Assembly: GCF_027706725.1 (NCBI RefSeq) | Contig: NZ_JAQFWQ010000005.1 | Location: forward strand, 62,001 to 126,000 | Direction of reading: 5' to 3' | DNA: 64,000 nt | From: Nocardiopsis endophytica | Lineage (GTDB): Bacteria; Actinomycetota; Actinomycetes; Streptosporangiales; Streptosporangiaceae | Shown: positions 42,901 to 49,892 of the stretch, piece by piece | Layout: every line of letters begins with the position of its first letter | Position numbering within the stretch: position 1 is the stretch's first letter | Notes under the pieces: generated by a model | Seen by the model: only the letters and a program-made list of their open reading frames with translations | Databases searched by the model: none | Told to the model about the DNA's origin: nothing | Position numbers and translations under genes: made by a program

Positions 42901-44366
42901 AGAGGGAGGAGGCCAGGCACCAAGCCCACCTGATGCTCGCGTCGGTCGACCCGGAGGCCCCGGACACTTCTGCCGAGTGGCCGGTCTACGCGGAGATGCT
43001 CCCCCATGCCCGCACGGCCGAGGTGCACGACTGCGCCGAGCCGTGGGTGCGCACACTGGCGGTGAACATCGCCGAGTTCCTGGCCGTCTGGGGCGACATC
43101 CAGGGATCGCTCAATGTGGCGCAGCGGGCGCTGGAGCACTGGCGGCCGCATGTACCCGAGACCGATCCGCAGGTCCTCGGGGTGGCCCAGGTCCAGATCG
43201 GGAACCTGCGCAGGTTCGGGCGTTTCACCGAAGCCCAGGAGTTCAACGGGCGCCTGCGCGCCCTCCTTCTGGAGGAGCGCGGTCCCCTGCACGAGGACAC
43301 GCTCACGTTCGGCGGGCTGTTCAGCTTCGGCAAACGCATCGAAGGGGACTTCTACGGCGCGCAGGAGCTCTCACGCGAGGTGTGGGAAGGGGCACGGAGG
43401 ACACTCGGCCCAGAGGACCCCACGACACTGTTCCTCGCCCAGCAGTACGGGGTCTCCCTGCGGCACGCGGACCGGGTCGAGGAGGCGCTGGAGATCGACC
43501 GGGCCACGTACGCGTCCTACCAGTCGATCCTCGGCAACGACAGCCCCAGCACGCTGAACTGCGGGGTGGCCGTCGGAATCGACTTGTTCACCTCGGGGCG
43601 CTACCGCGAAGGCGAGGGTTGGCTCCGGCGGCAGGTCGACTTCGCGGACCGCATGTTCGGCCCCGGGGCGGTCATCTCCCAGGGGCCGCGAGGTCCCCAC
43701 AGCGTGGCCCTCTACCGGGCGGGCCGGCCCGAGGAAGCGGTGGAGCAGGCGCGCGGGGTGTACGAGTACTTCTCCACGCGGGAAGGGCGCGTGCACCTTC
43801 CCTCCCTCCGCCGGGCCACGATCACGTACATGCTCGCCCTGTACGAGGCGGGCCGTTTCGATGAGGCCTCGGCGGTCGGGGAGGGCCTCCTGGAGGACCA
43901 CGTGGCGCTGTACGGGGAGCACCACCCCGACACCCTCGCCCTCATGAGCAACTGGGCCACCGTGTGCCGTGGAGCGGGACGCCTCGCCGAGGCGCGGCGC
44001 CTGGGCGAGGAGGCCCATACCGGACTGCGCGGGATCCTCGGGGACGGGCACTCCTACGTCCCCGTCGCCGCGCTCGGTCTGGCCAACACGATGGCGGAGC
44101 AGGGAGACGTCGACGCCGCGGTCGACCTCGACCGGGACAACCTGGAGAGGGCCCACCGGGCGCTCGGAGCGGACCACCCCGTCACCCTGGCGGCCGAGCG
44201 CAATCTCCTGTGCGGAGAGGCCGTACTGGCCGGGGAGGAGGCGGCCGTGCGCCTCGAAGGGCTCCGCGCCCGCTATACCGAGATGCACGGTGAGACCCAT
44301 CCCGTGACACTCGGCCTGGCGCGGGGCGTGCGGGAGGACAAGGACATCTTCACGCCCGCACTGTGA
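39984..44366 (+). CDS. SAV_2336/vWA-like, NB-ARC and TPR protein (FxsT-like)
   Basis: A 1460-residue STAND-type protein. Residues ~160-300 match the SAV_2336 N-terminal region, a vWA-like fold (RFRLLSLREDSLTMRFH; VLLVATDGLSSEWRSGRF; VALVNVHPR) whose metal site DxSxS is degraded. A linker to ~640 is followed by NB-ARC: RSFVGRTEELEELH, P-loop VWGMGGVGKTQLA (~674-686), KWLMVYDNAD, ITSRNRDW, GHLPLAVEQAA. From ~1000 to 1440 there are TPRs of the GHxD/HPxTL style (LGPEDPTTLFLA, YGEHHPDTLALM, LGADHPVTLAAE). Such proteins are known as FxsT of FxSxx-COOH systems, but no FxSxx peptide or radical-SAM gene is seen here. It is presumed to sense a cue and oligomerise, driving the MoxR and protease partners. 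Confidence 0.87.
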   Translation: MTPADGPASVGTAAEWADAVWLAARIDEAERIRAPDDEGPDDEALDDAAPPRGSGAPAGPARDAPLPEVPESPGGQERTEAEDGPDLVSVHVGPGAAADGAVPVQAVATAPPEDRLDQAAVERALRPLAALEDAPEAVLDEEATARTAAATRRWLPRTRPARTRRFRLLSLREDSLTMRFHASVLDEFDRILDGRGIFADVRRFRCRPREDVPEEAPAEWSTAERAIAAADPGAVLLVATDGLSSEWRSGRFQRRLARWSARHLVALVNVHPRRQWERTWLDTRRARLDRPADDGRGGAVPTARLTARLTDPGERSPFLAPPAHGSFPVPVLAFPDALADFARFAAGQPVPGGFHTRVLPVRSDGKHTDDGPGAVEGPEESAEQAVGRFRAEASDTAFRLLRALAAVPISLPVIQAVRQAVVPEAGRPHIAEVMGGGLIRRASARRGASPSLVIESKARELLLSLGRRSETLKALAAWARSVRDEMPWVVAFEAALAAPSTGFTASIPDSSIPQARIVADSLRSVSGIHLRLATRLTCAIVPPERTSAAASRESPPTMTSADSEPTAPALLADADEPRNTEDVSAEVPAARTAVGDEGTGPGTGPSTPRYTTGDPLAAARSVPPVAAIRHDPSDPPPVWSPSIPQKNRSFVGRTEELEELHTRLVEGTTSILPEAVWGMGGVGKTQLAVEYLYRHQSDYDLVWWVPASSTGEMMRSLSDLARTLELPVGASPDQAVPAVLEALRRGTPYRKWLMVYDNADSPQMVNEYLPAGGPGRVLITSRNRDWERTTRAMEVDVFEREESRELIRLRRPDISDADADRVAEVLGHLPLAVEQAAVWLLQTDMNADDYLEAFEAESEALLNIPDLTEYGPVTAAWNLSLSHLEQKNPAALRLLQICAFLAPVPIPKRYFKAARGAELPPELRSILNSPVALSSAMRDIGQLSLARLDHREGSLTMHRLVQQSLRYRMSPEEREEARHQAHLMLASVDPEAPDTSAEWPVYAEMLPHARTAEVHDCAEPWVRTLAVNIAEFLAVWGDIQGSLNVAQRALEHWRPHVPETDPQVLGVAQVQIGNLRRFGRFTEAQEFNGRLRALLLEERGPLHEDTLTFGGLFSFGKRIEGDFYGAQELSREVWEGARRTLGPEDPTTLFLAQQYGVSLRHADRVEEALEIDRATYASYQSILGNDSPSTLNCGVAVGIDLFTSGRYREGEGWLRRQVDFADRMFGPGAVISQGPRGPHSVALYRAGRPEEAVEQARGVYEYFSTREGRVHLPSLRRATITYMLALYEAGRFDEASAVGEGLLEDHVALYGEHHPDTLALMSNWATVCRGAGRLAEARRLGEEAHTGLRGILGDGHSYVPVAALGLANTMAEQGDVDAAVDLDRDNLERAHRALGADHPVTLAAERNLLCGEAVLAGEEAAVRLEGLRARYTEMHGETHPVTLGLARGVREDKDIFTPAL

Positions 44367-44636
44367 TCACTCGCCTATCCGTAAGAGGGCGAGGAGGTGC
44401 GTCCAGCCTTCCCAGGGGACAGTGAGCACGATAAGGTCCGGGTGAATGGAGTCGCGCACGTTCACCCGTTCATTGCGGCCGAAGCGGATTTCGACGCATT
44501 GTCCTCCCCCGTCACCGCCTCCGGAATAGGATGAGATGCGCCATTCCCCTCTCTCTTTCCCCGGGTGCCCGGCACAGGCAAAGGGGCGGCATTCCGCGTC
44601 CGGGCGTCTTCCGCGCGTGTTCTCCTGAGAGGGCAT
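44367..44636 (-). CDS. DUF397 domain protein
   Basis: An 89-residue protein whose C-terminal 55 residues are a DUF397 domain: WRISSYSGGGDGGGQCVEI, VRDSIHPDLIVLTVPWEGW. DUF397 proteins normally sit beside an XRE regulator and modulate it (BldB-like/WhiJ-type systems); no such partner is adjacent, so it is an orphan. ATG 44636 has a poor ribosome site, so the start is uncertain. It converges with the end of the NB-ARC-TPR gene, one base apart, but belongs to a different family. Confidence 0.72.
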   Translation of the reverse strand: MPSQENTRGRRPDAECRPFACAGHPGKERGEWRISSYSGGGDGGGQCVEIRFGRNERVNVRDSIHPDLIVLTVPWEGWTHLLALLRIGE

Positions 44637-44991
44637 GGAGCGGGGGATCCCTTCACCGGTGGGCCGTCGTCCGGTCGGGGAGGGCGGTCGGGTTCGGGCT
44701 CGGTGTCGCGGTCCGGTGGTGTCCGGCGGTGTCGCGCAGCGGTGCGCATACGTTCTTCCGCGGCATTCATACCCGTCGTCTGAGGGGATATCCCCCAATT
44801 GTCCGAGGCTTGCACCGAGTGGGCGCGGAGGTCCTTTCCGGCCTCCTGGTGGGACGTGGGCCCGGTGAATGGTCCCGTGTGGTGTGAACAGGGCAGGGAA
44901 ATGCCCCGCCGTGCCCGTAGGGGCGGCGGGGCTTCGAACCACCGCCGGGTCCGGGATCCTTGTGGCCGGACCCGGCCCGGTCGCGGGCCGC
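44637..44991. other. 355-bp intergenic region
   Basis: Lies between DUF397 and DinB genes, both on the minus strand. It contains a perfect palindrome GGGGATATCCCC (44784-44795), possibly an operator for the DUF397 gene, and hairpins near 44900-44975. No credible coding frame. Confidence 0.45.
44945..44975 (-). terminator. 10-bp stem after the DinB gene
   Basis: CCGGGTCCGG (44945-44954) pairs with CCGGACCCGG (44966-44975), 11-base loop, 17 bases beyond the DinB stop. A second 9-bp hairpin (GCCCCGCCG with CGGCGGGGC, 44900-44930) follows. Confidence 0.65.
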
Positions 44992-45552
44992 TCAGGCCTT
45001 CAGCTGGTCCCCCCACTCGACGGCCTCGCCCATCACCTCGGTCGTGGTGGCGCCGTCCAGGGACTCGCGGATGATGTCGGCGTGGCCGCAGTGCTGCGCG
45101 GTCTCGCGGATCAGGTGCAGCAGGATGCGCCGCGCCGACCACGACGCGTCCTTCGGGAACCACGGGGCCTCGGGGAGCTTGGCGGGGTGGTCGAGGGAGG
45201 GCAGCGCGGCCACGGCCTTCTCCGTCTCCGCCTCCACCCCGGCGTAGAAGGCCAGGGTGCCCTCCAGGGTCTCGTCGCCGACCAGGCGGAAGTCGTCGCC
45301 CCAGGAGGCCTCGCGGTCGGGGTCGTTCTCCGTCCGGCCGTTCATGATGGCGATCCACCCCCGCTCGGTCCGGGCGACGTGCTTGACCAGCCCGGCGAGG
45401 GTCAGTCCGCTGTCGGTCGTGCGGCGGGTGGCCCGCTCGTCGTCCAGGCCCCGGACGGTCAGCCGGAGGAACCGCCGCTGCTCGCGCAGGATCTCCAGGA
45501 TCTCGTCCGCCTCGGTCTTCACGGCGGTCGCGGGGGAGGTGTGCTGCGTCAT
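44992..45552 (-). CDS. DinB-superfamily protein (DUF664)
   Basis: A 186-residue four-helix protein. TLAGLVKHVARTERGW supplies the first metal His, and LLHLIRETAQHCGHADIIRE the HxxxH pair, the pattern of DUF664/DinB proteins. Members include mycothiol- or bacillithiol-dependent thiol transferases, so a role in thiol chemistry is likely but unproven. ATG 45552 is chosen; the divergent neighbour is the PBP gene. Confidence 0.85.
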   Translation of the reverse strand: MTQHTSPATAVKTEADEILEILREQRRFLRLTVRGLDDERATRRTTDSGLTLAGLVKHVARTERGWIAIMNGRTENDPDREASWGDDFRLVGDETLEGTLAFYAGVEAETEKAVAALPSLDHPAKLPEAPWFPKDASWSARRILLHLIRETAQHCGHADIIRESLDGATTTEVMGEAVEWGDQLKA

Positions 45553-45743
45553 GGGGTCCGCCTTCCACAGGGTTGCGTCCGGGTGCGTCGCCCGGGGGCC
45601 GTTCGGGCGGCCCCCGCGGTGACGTCTCCGACGCTACGGGCCATTGCGGTCGGTATCGGTCCGCGATTGCGCGCCCCGCACCATGACCGGCACGCGGTAC
45701 GGGTTTGACCGCCCGATGGCGTCCCCCTGCCTAGATTCGCTGA

Positions 45744-45779
45744 ATGGGTCCCGAACGCATGGGGGTGCGCACGGCGTGA
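45744..45779 (+). CDS. possible 11-residue leader peptide before the PBP gene
   Basis: TAGATT (45732-45737) ends six bases before ATG 45744, as in leaderless actinobacterial promoters. The frame MGPERMGVRTA stops with TGA at 45777-45779, overlapping the PBP ATG at 45779 (TGATG). A leaderless peptide whose stop overlaps the downstream start would couple translation of the PBP. No -35 at normal spacing is seen, so this remains a suggestion. Confidence 0.4.
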   Translation: MGPERMGVRTA

Positions 45780-48040
45780 TGGCATCGGCTGCGGGGTCGG
45801 TCGTCCACCTGGTCCGGCTGTCGGCGGTCGCCGGACTGCTCATCGCGGCGATGGTGCTGGTGACGGTCGGCGGCGGGGCGGTGGTGGCGCGGGACGCGGC
45901 CCGGTCCGCGCTGCGGATGCCCGAGGCGTTCGACCCCTCCGCGATGGTCCAGCAGTCGGTGCTGCTCGACGCCGAGGGCCGGGAGTTCGCCACGGTCCAC
46001 GACCGCCGCCGCGAGGCGGTCCGGCTGGACGACGTCGCCCCGGTGATGCGGGCCGCCGTGCTCGCGGTGGAGGACCGCCGCTTCTACGGGCACTCCGGGC
46101 TCGACCTCCGCGCGGTGTTCCGCGCCGCGCTGGCCACCCTGGAGGGGAGCACCCAGGGCGGCTCCACCATCACCCAGCAGTACGTCAAGAACGTGCTCGT
46201 GGAGGCGGCCGACACCCCCGAGCAGGCCTCCCGCGCCACCGAGACGACGCTGGCGCGCAAGATCCGGGAGCTGCGGTACGCCCTGGGCGTCGAGGCGGCC
46301 CTGCCCAAGGACCGCATCCTGGAGGGCTACCTCAACATCTCCTACTTCGGCAACGGCGCCTACGGGGTGCAGGCCGCCGCGCAGCGCTACTTCGGCGTCG
46401 ACGCCGCCGACCTGTCGGCGGCGCAGGCGGCCACCCTCGCCGGGCTGGTCAAGGGGCCGTCGGTGTACGACCCGGTGGAGCACCCCGAGGAGGCCCTGGA
46501 CCGGCGGGCCGTCGTGCTGTCCGGAATGGCCGAGGTCGGCGTGCTGACCGAGGAGGAGGCGCGCCGCGCCGCCGACTCCCCCCTCGGGCTGGACATGACG
46601 CCCCTCGGCGGCGGGTGCTACGAGAGCGACCACCCCTACTTCTGCACCTACGTGCTCTCCTGGATCGAGAACGACCCCCGGTTCGGGTCCGACGCCGAGG
46701 AGCGCGCCCGCTGGGTCCGGCGCGCCGGGCTGAGGATCCGCACCACCCTCGACCCCGGTGCCCAGCGGGCCGCCCAGCGCGCGGTCGACCGCCACGTCCC
46801 CCGCGGCGCCGACGACGGGAAGGTCGCCGTGCAGGCCATGGTCGAACCCGGCACGGGCGACGTGGTGGCCATGGCGCAGAACCGCGAATACGGCTTCGAC
46901 GGGCAGGACCCGGAGCAGACCTCCATCAACTTCGCCGTGGACGCCGGGCACGGCGGGGGGACCGGATTCCAGGCGGGATCGGTGTTCAAAGCCTACACCG
47001 TGGCCGCAGCGCTGGAGGAGCGCATGGGCGTGGGCACCTCCTTCGAGGCGCCCGACACACTGACCGTGAAGGGGCAGCGCACCTGTTCGGGCGAGCGGCT
47101 CGGCCCCTGGAAGGTGCGCAACGCGGGGGACAGCGACGCGGGGCGGCAGAGCATGGTGGAGGGGACCAAGCACTCCTCCAACACCTACTTCGCCCAGCTG
47201 CAGGAGCGGGTCGGGCTGTGCGACACCGTCCGCATGGCCGAGCGCCTGGGCGCCAAGCGCGCGGACGGCGCGCCGTTCGGCCAGTGGAACTCCTTCACCT
47301 TGGGGGACCAGGAGGTCGCCCCGCTGGACGTCGCGGCGTCCTACGCCACACTGGCCGCGCGCGGGATCCGCTGCGAGCCCCGCCCGGTCGCGGCGATCAC
47401 GCCTCCCGGCGGGGAGCAGCGCGCGGTCGAGCCGGTGTGCGAGCGCGCGCTGGAGCGGTCGACCGCCGACGCCGTCAACGACGTGCTCCGCGCCCCGCTC
47501 ACCAGCGGCGGCACCGCGCAGGGGCTCGGCCCCGGCCGGCCGGCGGCGGGCAAGACCGGGACGACGGACGGGTCGGCCGCCGCCTGGTTCGCGGGGCACA
47601 CGCCCGACCTGGCCTCGGCCGTCGCGGTGGGCGACCCGCGCGGCGGCACCCGGTACCCGCTGCGGGGGGTGTCCATCGGGGGCAGGTACCACGCGGTGGT
47701 CTACGGGGCCACGCTGCCGGGCCCGATCTGGCGGGACGGACTGCGCGGCGCCCTGAAGGGGACGGAGGAGCGGGACTTCCCCGAGCCGCGGCCGTCGGCG
47801 CTGCGGCCGGGGTTCGCGGCGGGCGCGCCGTCCCGGCCGGACTCGGCCGTGCCCGACGTGCGGGGCCGAAGCTTCCCGGAGGCGGAGAAGGCCTTGGAGG
47901 AGGCCGGCTACCGGGTCCGCGAGGGAGGGGTGCGCGTGCCCTCGGGCCACCGGGAGGGGGCCGTCGCCTCGACCAACCCGTCGGCGGGGACACCGCTCCC
48001 GGAGGGCGCGGTGGTGAACGTCTTCCGTGCCCGGGGGTGA
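45779..48040 (+). CDS. class A penicillin-binding protein with PASTA domain
   Basis: A 753-residue bifunctional peptidoglycan synthase. One N-terminal helix (~12-35) precedes the glycosyltransferase domain: VEDRRFYGHSGLD (~97-109, catalytic Glu) and GGSTITQQYVKN. The transpeptidase domain has GSVFK (active Ser near 400), SSN in KHSSNTYF, and KTGTT (~592). One PASTA domain at ~690-753 (VPDVRGRSFPEAEKALEEAGY) may bind muropeptides. ATG 45779 is set by the membrane helix and the leader overlap; a GTG one codon earlier is possible. It polymerises and crosslinks wall outside the membrane. Confidence 0.93.
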   Translation: MASAAGSVVHLVRLSAVAGLLIAAMVLVTVGGGAVVARDAARSALRMPEAFDPSAMVQQSVLLDAEGREFATVHDRRREAVRLDDVAPVMRAAVLAVEDRRFYGHSGLDLRAVFRAALATLEGSTQGGSTITQQYVKNVLVEAADTPEQASRATETTLARKIRELRYALGVEAALPKDRILEGYLNISYFGNGAYGVQAAAQRYFGVDAADLSAAQAATLAGLVKGPSVYDPVEHPEEALDRRAVVLSGMAEVGVLTEEEARRAADSPLGLDMTPLGGGCYESDHPYFCTYVLSWIENDPRFGSDAEERARWVRRAGLRIRTTLDPGAQRAAQRAVDRHVPRGADDGKVAVQAMVEPGTGDVVAMAQNREYGFDGQDPEQTSINFAVDAGHGGGTGFQAGSVFKAYTVAAALEERMGVGTSFEAPDTLTVKGQRTCSGERLGPWKVRNAGDSDAGRQSMVEGTKHSSNTYFAQLQERVGLCDTVRMAERLGAKRADGAPFGQWNSFTLGDQEVAPLDVAASYATLAARGIRCEPRPVAAITPPGGEQRAVEPVCERALERSTADAVNDVLRAPLTSGGTAQGLGPGRPAAGKTGTTDGSAAAWFAGHTPDLASAVAVGDPRGGTRYPLRGVSIGGRYHAVVYGATLPGPIWRDGLRGALKGTEERDFPEPRPSALRPGFAAGAPSRPDSAVPDVRGRSFPEAEKALEEAGYRVREGGVRVPSGHREGAVASTNPSAGTPLPEGAVVNVFRARG

Positions 48041-48119
48041 GGCGGGCCGGTCGAATTCCGTTGATCCCGGGAGAAACGACGCCATTAAAGCGGTGATCCC
48101 TGGGAAATGCCCGGGGTTC

Positions 48120-48139
48120 CGCGTATTCACGAATGCGCG
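48120..48139. promoter_or_regulatory. 20-bp imperfect palindrome
   Basis: CGCGTATTC-AC-GAATGCGCG with one mismatch, 88 bases before the hydrolase ATG, in the PBP-hydrolase gap. A plausible operator; TAGCGT at ~48151 could be the -10. Confidence 0.4.
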
Positions 48140-48226
48140 TTCGATGGCGTGGTAGCGTGATCTCCCCCGGTTCGGATGGTAATGGAATCCGCCCGGAAGT
48201 GGTGTCCGGCCCCAAGGAGGGGTCGC

Positions 48227-48997
48227 ATGGCCGTTGTTCCCCTGCAGTACCGATTCGATGGCCCCCCTGAGGGCCCCGTCGTCCTGCTCGTTCCGCCCAT
48301 CGGTGCCAAATGGTCCGTGTGGGAGCCGCAGATGCCCGAGCTCACCCGGTGCCTGCGCGTGCTGCGCGTCAACCACCGGGGCCACGGCGCCAGCCCCGCT
48401 CCGCCCGGCGGCGCCGCCGTCGACGACCTGGGGGCGGACGCGGCCGCCCTGCTGGACCGGCTGGACCTGGACCGGGTGCGGGTGGTCGGCGCGGGAATGG
48501 GCGGTGCCGCCGTGGCCACCTGGCTCGCGGTCCACCGCGCCAAGCGGGTCCACCGGCTCGCCTACGTGGCCGGGGCGGCCCGGCTGCCGCACGCCGAGCA
48601 CTGGCGGAGCCTGGCGGCGCGGGCGCGCGCCGAGGGCATGGCGGCGGTGCGCACCGCGGCGGCGCTGTCCTGGTTCACCCCCGGGTTCGCCGAGGAGCGC
48701 CCGGACGTGGTGGGCCGCATGGGCGAGGAGCTGGCCGGGGTGGACCCGGCCGGGTTCGCCGCCTGCTGGGAGGCGGCCGCCGAGGCCGACCAGTTCCCCG
48801 ACATCTCCCGCATCCGCGCGCCCGCCCTGGTGGTGTCGGGCGCGCACGACGCGATGCTGCCGCCGGGGCACGGCCGCCGCCTGGCCGCCGGCATCCCCGG
48901 GGCCCGCTTCGAACAGGTGCGCGGCGCCGCGCACCTGGCCGGGGTCGAGCGCCCCGACCGGGTGAACGAGCTGCTCCTGGCCCACGTGGCGCAGTGA
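48227..48997 (+). CDS. alpha/beta-hydrolase lacking the nucleophile
   Basis: A 256-residue protein of the 3-oxoadipate enol-lactonase-like group. The oxyanion start LLVPPIGAKWSVW and NHRGHGAS are present. The elbow, normally GxSxG, reads VGAGMGGAA: the nucleophile position is Gly. The Asp (VVSGAHDAML) and His (RGAAHLAGVE) of the triad remain. It therefore should not work as a classical hydrolase; it could be a binding protein or use another mechanism. AAGGAGG precedes the ATG. It stands just before the fluoride exporter genes. Confidence 0.8.
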   Translation: MAVVPLQYRFDGPPEGPVVLLVPPIGAKWSVWEPQMPELTRCLRVLRVNHRGHGASPAPPGGAAVDDLGADAAALLDRLDLDRVRVVGAGMGGAAVATWLAVHRAKRVHRLAYVAGAARLPHAEHWRSLAARARAEGMAAVRTAAALSWFTPGFAEERPDVVGRMGEELAGVDPAGFAACWEAAAEADQFPDISRIRAPALVVSGAHDAMLPPGHGRRLAAGIPGARFEQVRGAAHLAGVERPDRVNELLLAHVAQ

Positions 48998-49031
48998 GGG
49001 GCGGTGGGCGCCCGGCGCTATCATCGCGCCC

Positions 49032-49532
49032 ATGTCCACCGAACCCGGGCGCACCGGGGCCACCGCCGCGCAGACGGACCCGCCCGTCGACCCCGACGTC
49101 GACCTGCGCTCGCCGGGCCAGGTGCGCGAGCTGGCCCGCCGCCCCTGGGCGGTCATCGGCGCGATCGCCGCGGGCGGCGCGATCGGCGCCACCGCCCGGC
49201 ACGCGGCCGACGTGCTGCTGCCGCACGCCCCCGGCCAGCTCCCGCTGTCCACCCTGCTGGTCAACGTCTCCGGGGCGCTGCTGATCGGCGTCCTCATGGT
49301 CGTGGTCGAGGCCCGCCCCGGCTCCCGTCTGCTGCGGCCCTTCCTGGGCACCGGCGTGCTCGGCGGCTACACCACCTTCAGCACCCACGTGGTCGACGTG
49401 CAGCACCTGCTGGAGGCCGGGCGCCCCGGCTGGGCGCTGCTCTACCTGGGCGGCACCCTGTTCGGCGCGCTGGCCGCGGTGGCGGCCGGCGTCGCGGCGG
49501 CCGAGGCGGTCCTGCGGAAGGGGAAGCGATGA
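49032..49532 (+). CDS. crcB: CrcB/Fluc fluoride exporter subunit 1
   Basis: A 166-residue four-helix channel subunit with a 40-residue hydrophilic lead. Family motifs are AAGGAIGATARH, LVNVSGALLIG (conserved Asn) and GGYTTFSTHVVD (Na+ and phenylalanine box). Forms the fluoride channel together with the next gene in opposite topology. The start looks leaderless: TATCAT (49019-49024), seven bases, ATG. No fluoride riboswitch fits in the 34-base gap. Overlaps the second subunit by ATGA. Confidence 0.9.
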   Translation: MSTEPGRTGATAAQTDPPVDPDVDLRSPGQVRELARRPWAVIGAIAAGGAIGATARHAADVLLPHAPGQLPLSTLLVNVSGALLIGVLMVVVEARPGSRLLRPFLGTGVLGGYTTFSTHVVDVQHLLEAGRPGWALLYLGGTLFGALAAVAAGVAAAEAVLRKGKR

Positions 49533-49891
49533 CCTGGCTGATGGTCGCCCTGGGCGCCGCCGTGGGCGCCCCGCTGCGCTACCTGGCCGACCGGTTCGTC
49601 CAGGCCCGCCACGACTCGGTGTTCCCGTGGGGCACCCACGCCGCCAACGCCACCGCCTGCCTGCTGCTGGGCTTCACGGCCGCCCTGGCCCTGCCCCCGG
49701 CGGTGGCGGCGTTCGCCGGGACGGGGCTGTTGGGCGCCCTGTCCACCTACTCCACGTTCGGCTACGAGACCTACCGGCTGGTCCGCACCGGCGCCCGCTT
49801 CCTCGCATTCGCCAACGCGGCGGCGTCGATCGCGGCCGGCCTGGGCGCGGCCCTGATCGGCGCCGCCGTCGCGCGCTCGATCACCGGCTGA
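49529..49891 (+). CDS. crcB: CrcB/Fluc fluoride exporter subunit 2
   Basis: A 120-residue four-helix subunit with GAAVGAPLRYLADR, HAANATACLLLGF and LSTYSTFGYET. Heterodimeric Fluc channels are built from such pairs of oppositely inserted subunits. Its ATG overlaps the stop of subunit 1, so both are made together. The stop is one base from the stop of the convergent TRAP gene. Confidence 0.9.
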   Translation: MTWLMVALGAAVGAPLRYLADRFVQARHDSVFPWGTHAANATACLLLGFTAALALPPAVAAFAGTGLLGALSTYSTFGYETYRLVRTGARFLAFANAAASIAAGLGAALIGAAVARSITG

Positions 49892-49892
49892 G

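Noticed and set aside
44350-44366. FxSxx-COOH-like C-terminus (FTPAL) of the NB-ARC-TPR protein
   Set aside because: The Ser position is Pro and the motif belongs to a separate short peptide in known systems; resemblance is probably chance.
44462-45568. A 368-codon minus-strand frame spanning the DinB region
   Set aside because: It overlaps DinB in another frame and lacks a domain; DinB has the metal-binding motifs.
48998-49031. Fluoride riboswitch before crcB
   Set aside because: The gap is 34 bases and the start appears leaderless, so the riboswitch fold does not fit.
45731-49351. A 1206-codon open frame on the minus strand opposite the PBP, hydrolase and CrcB genes
   Set aside because: Shadow frame at high G+C; the opposite strand carries intact PBP, hydrolase and CrcB motifs.
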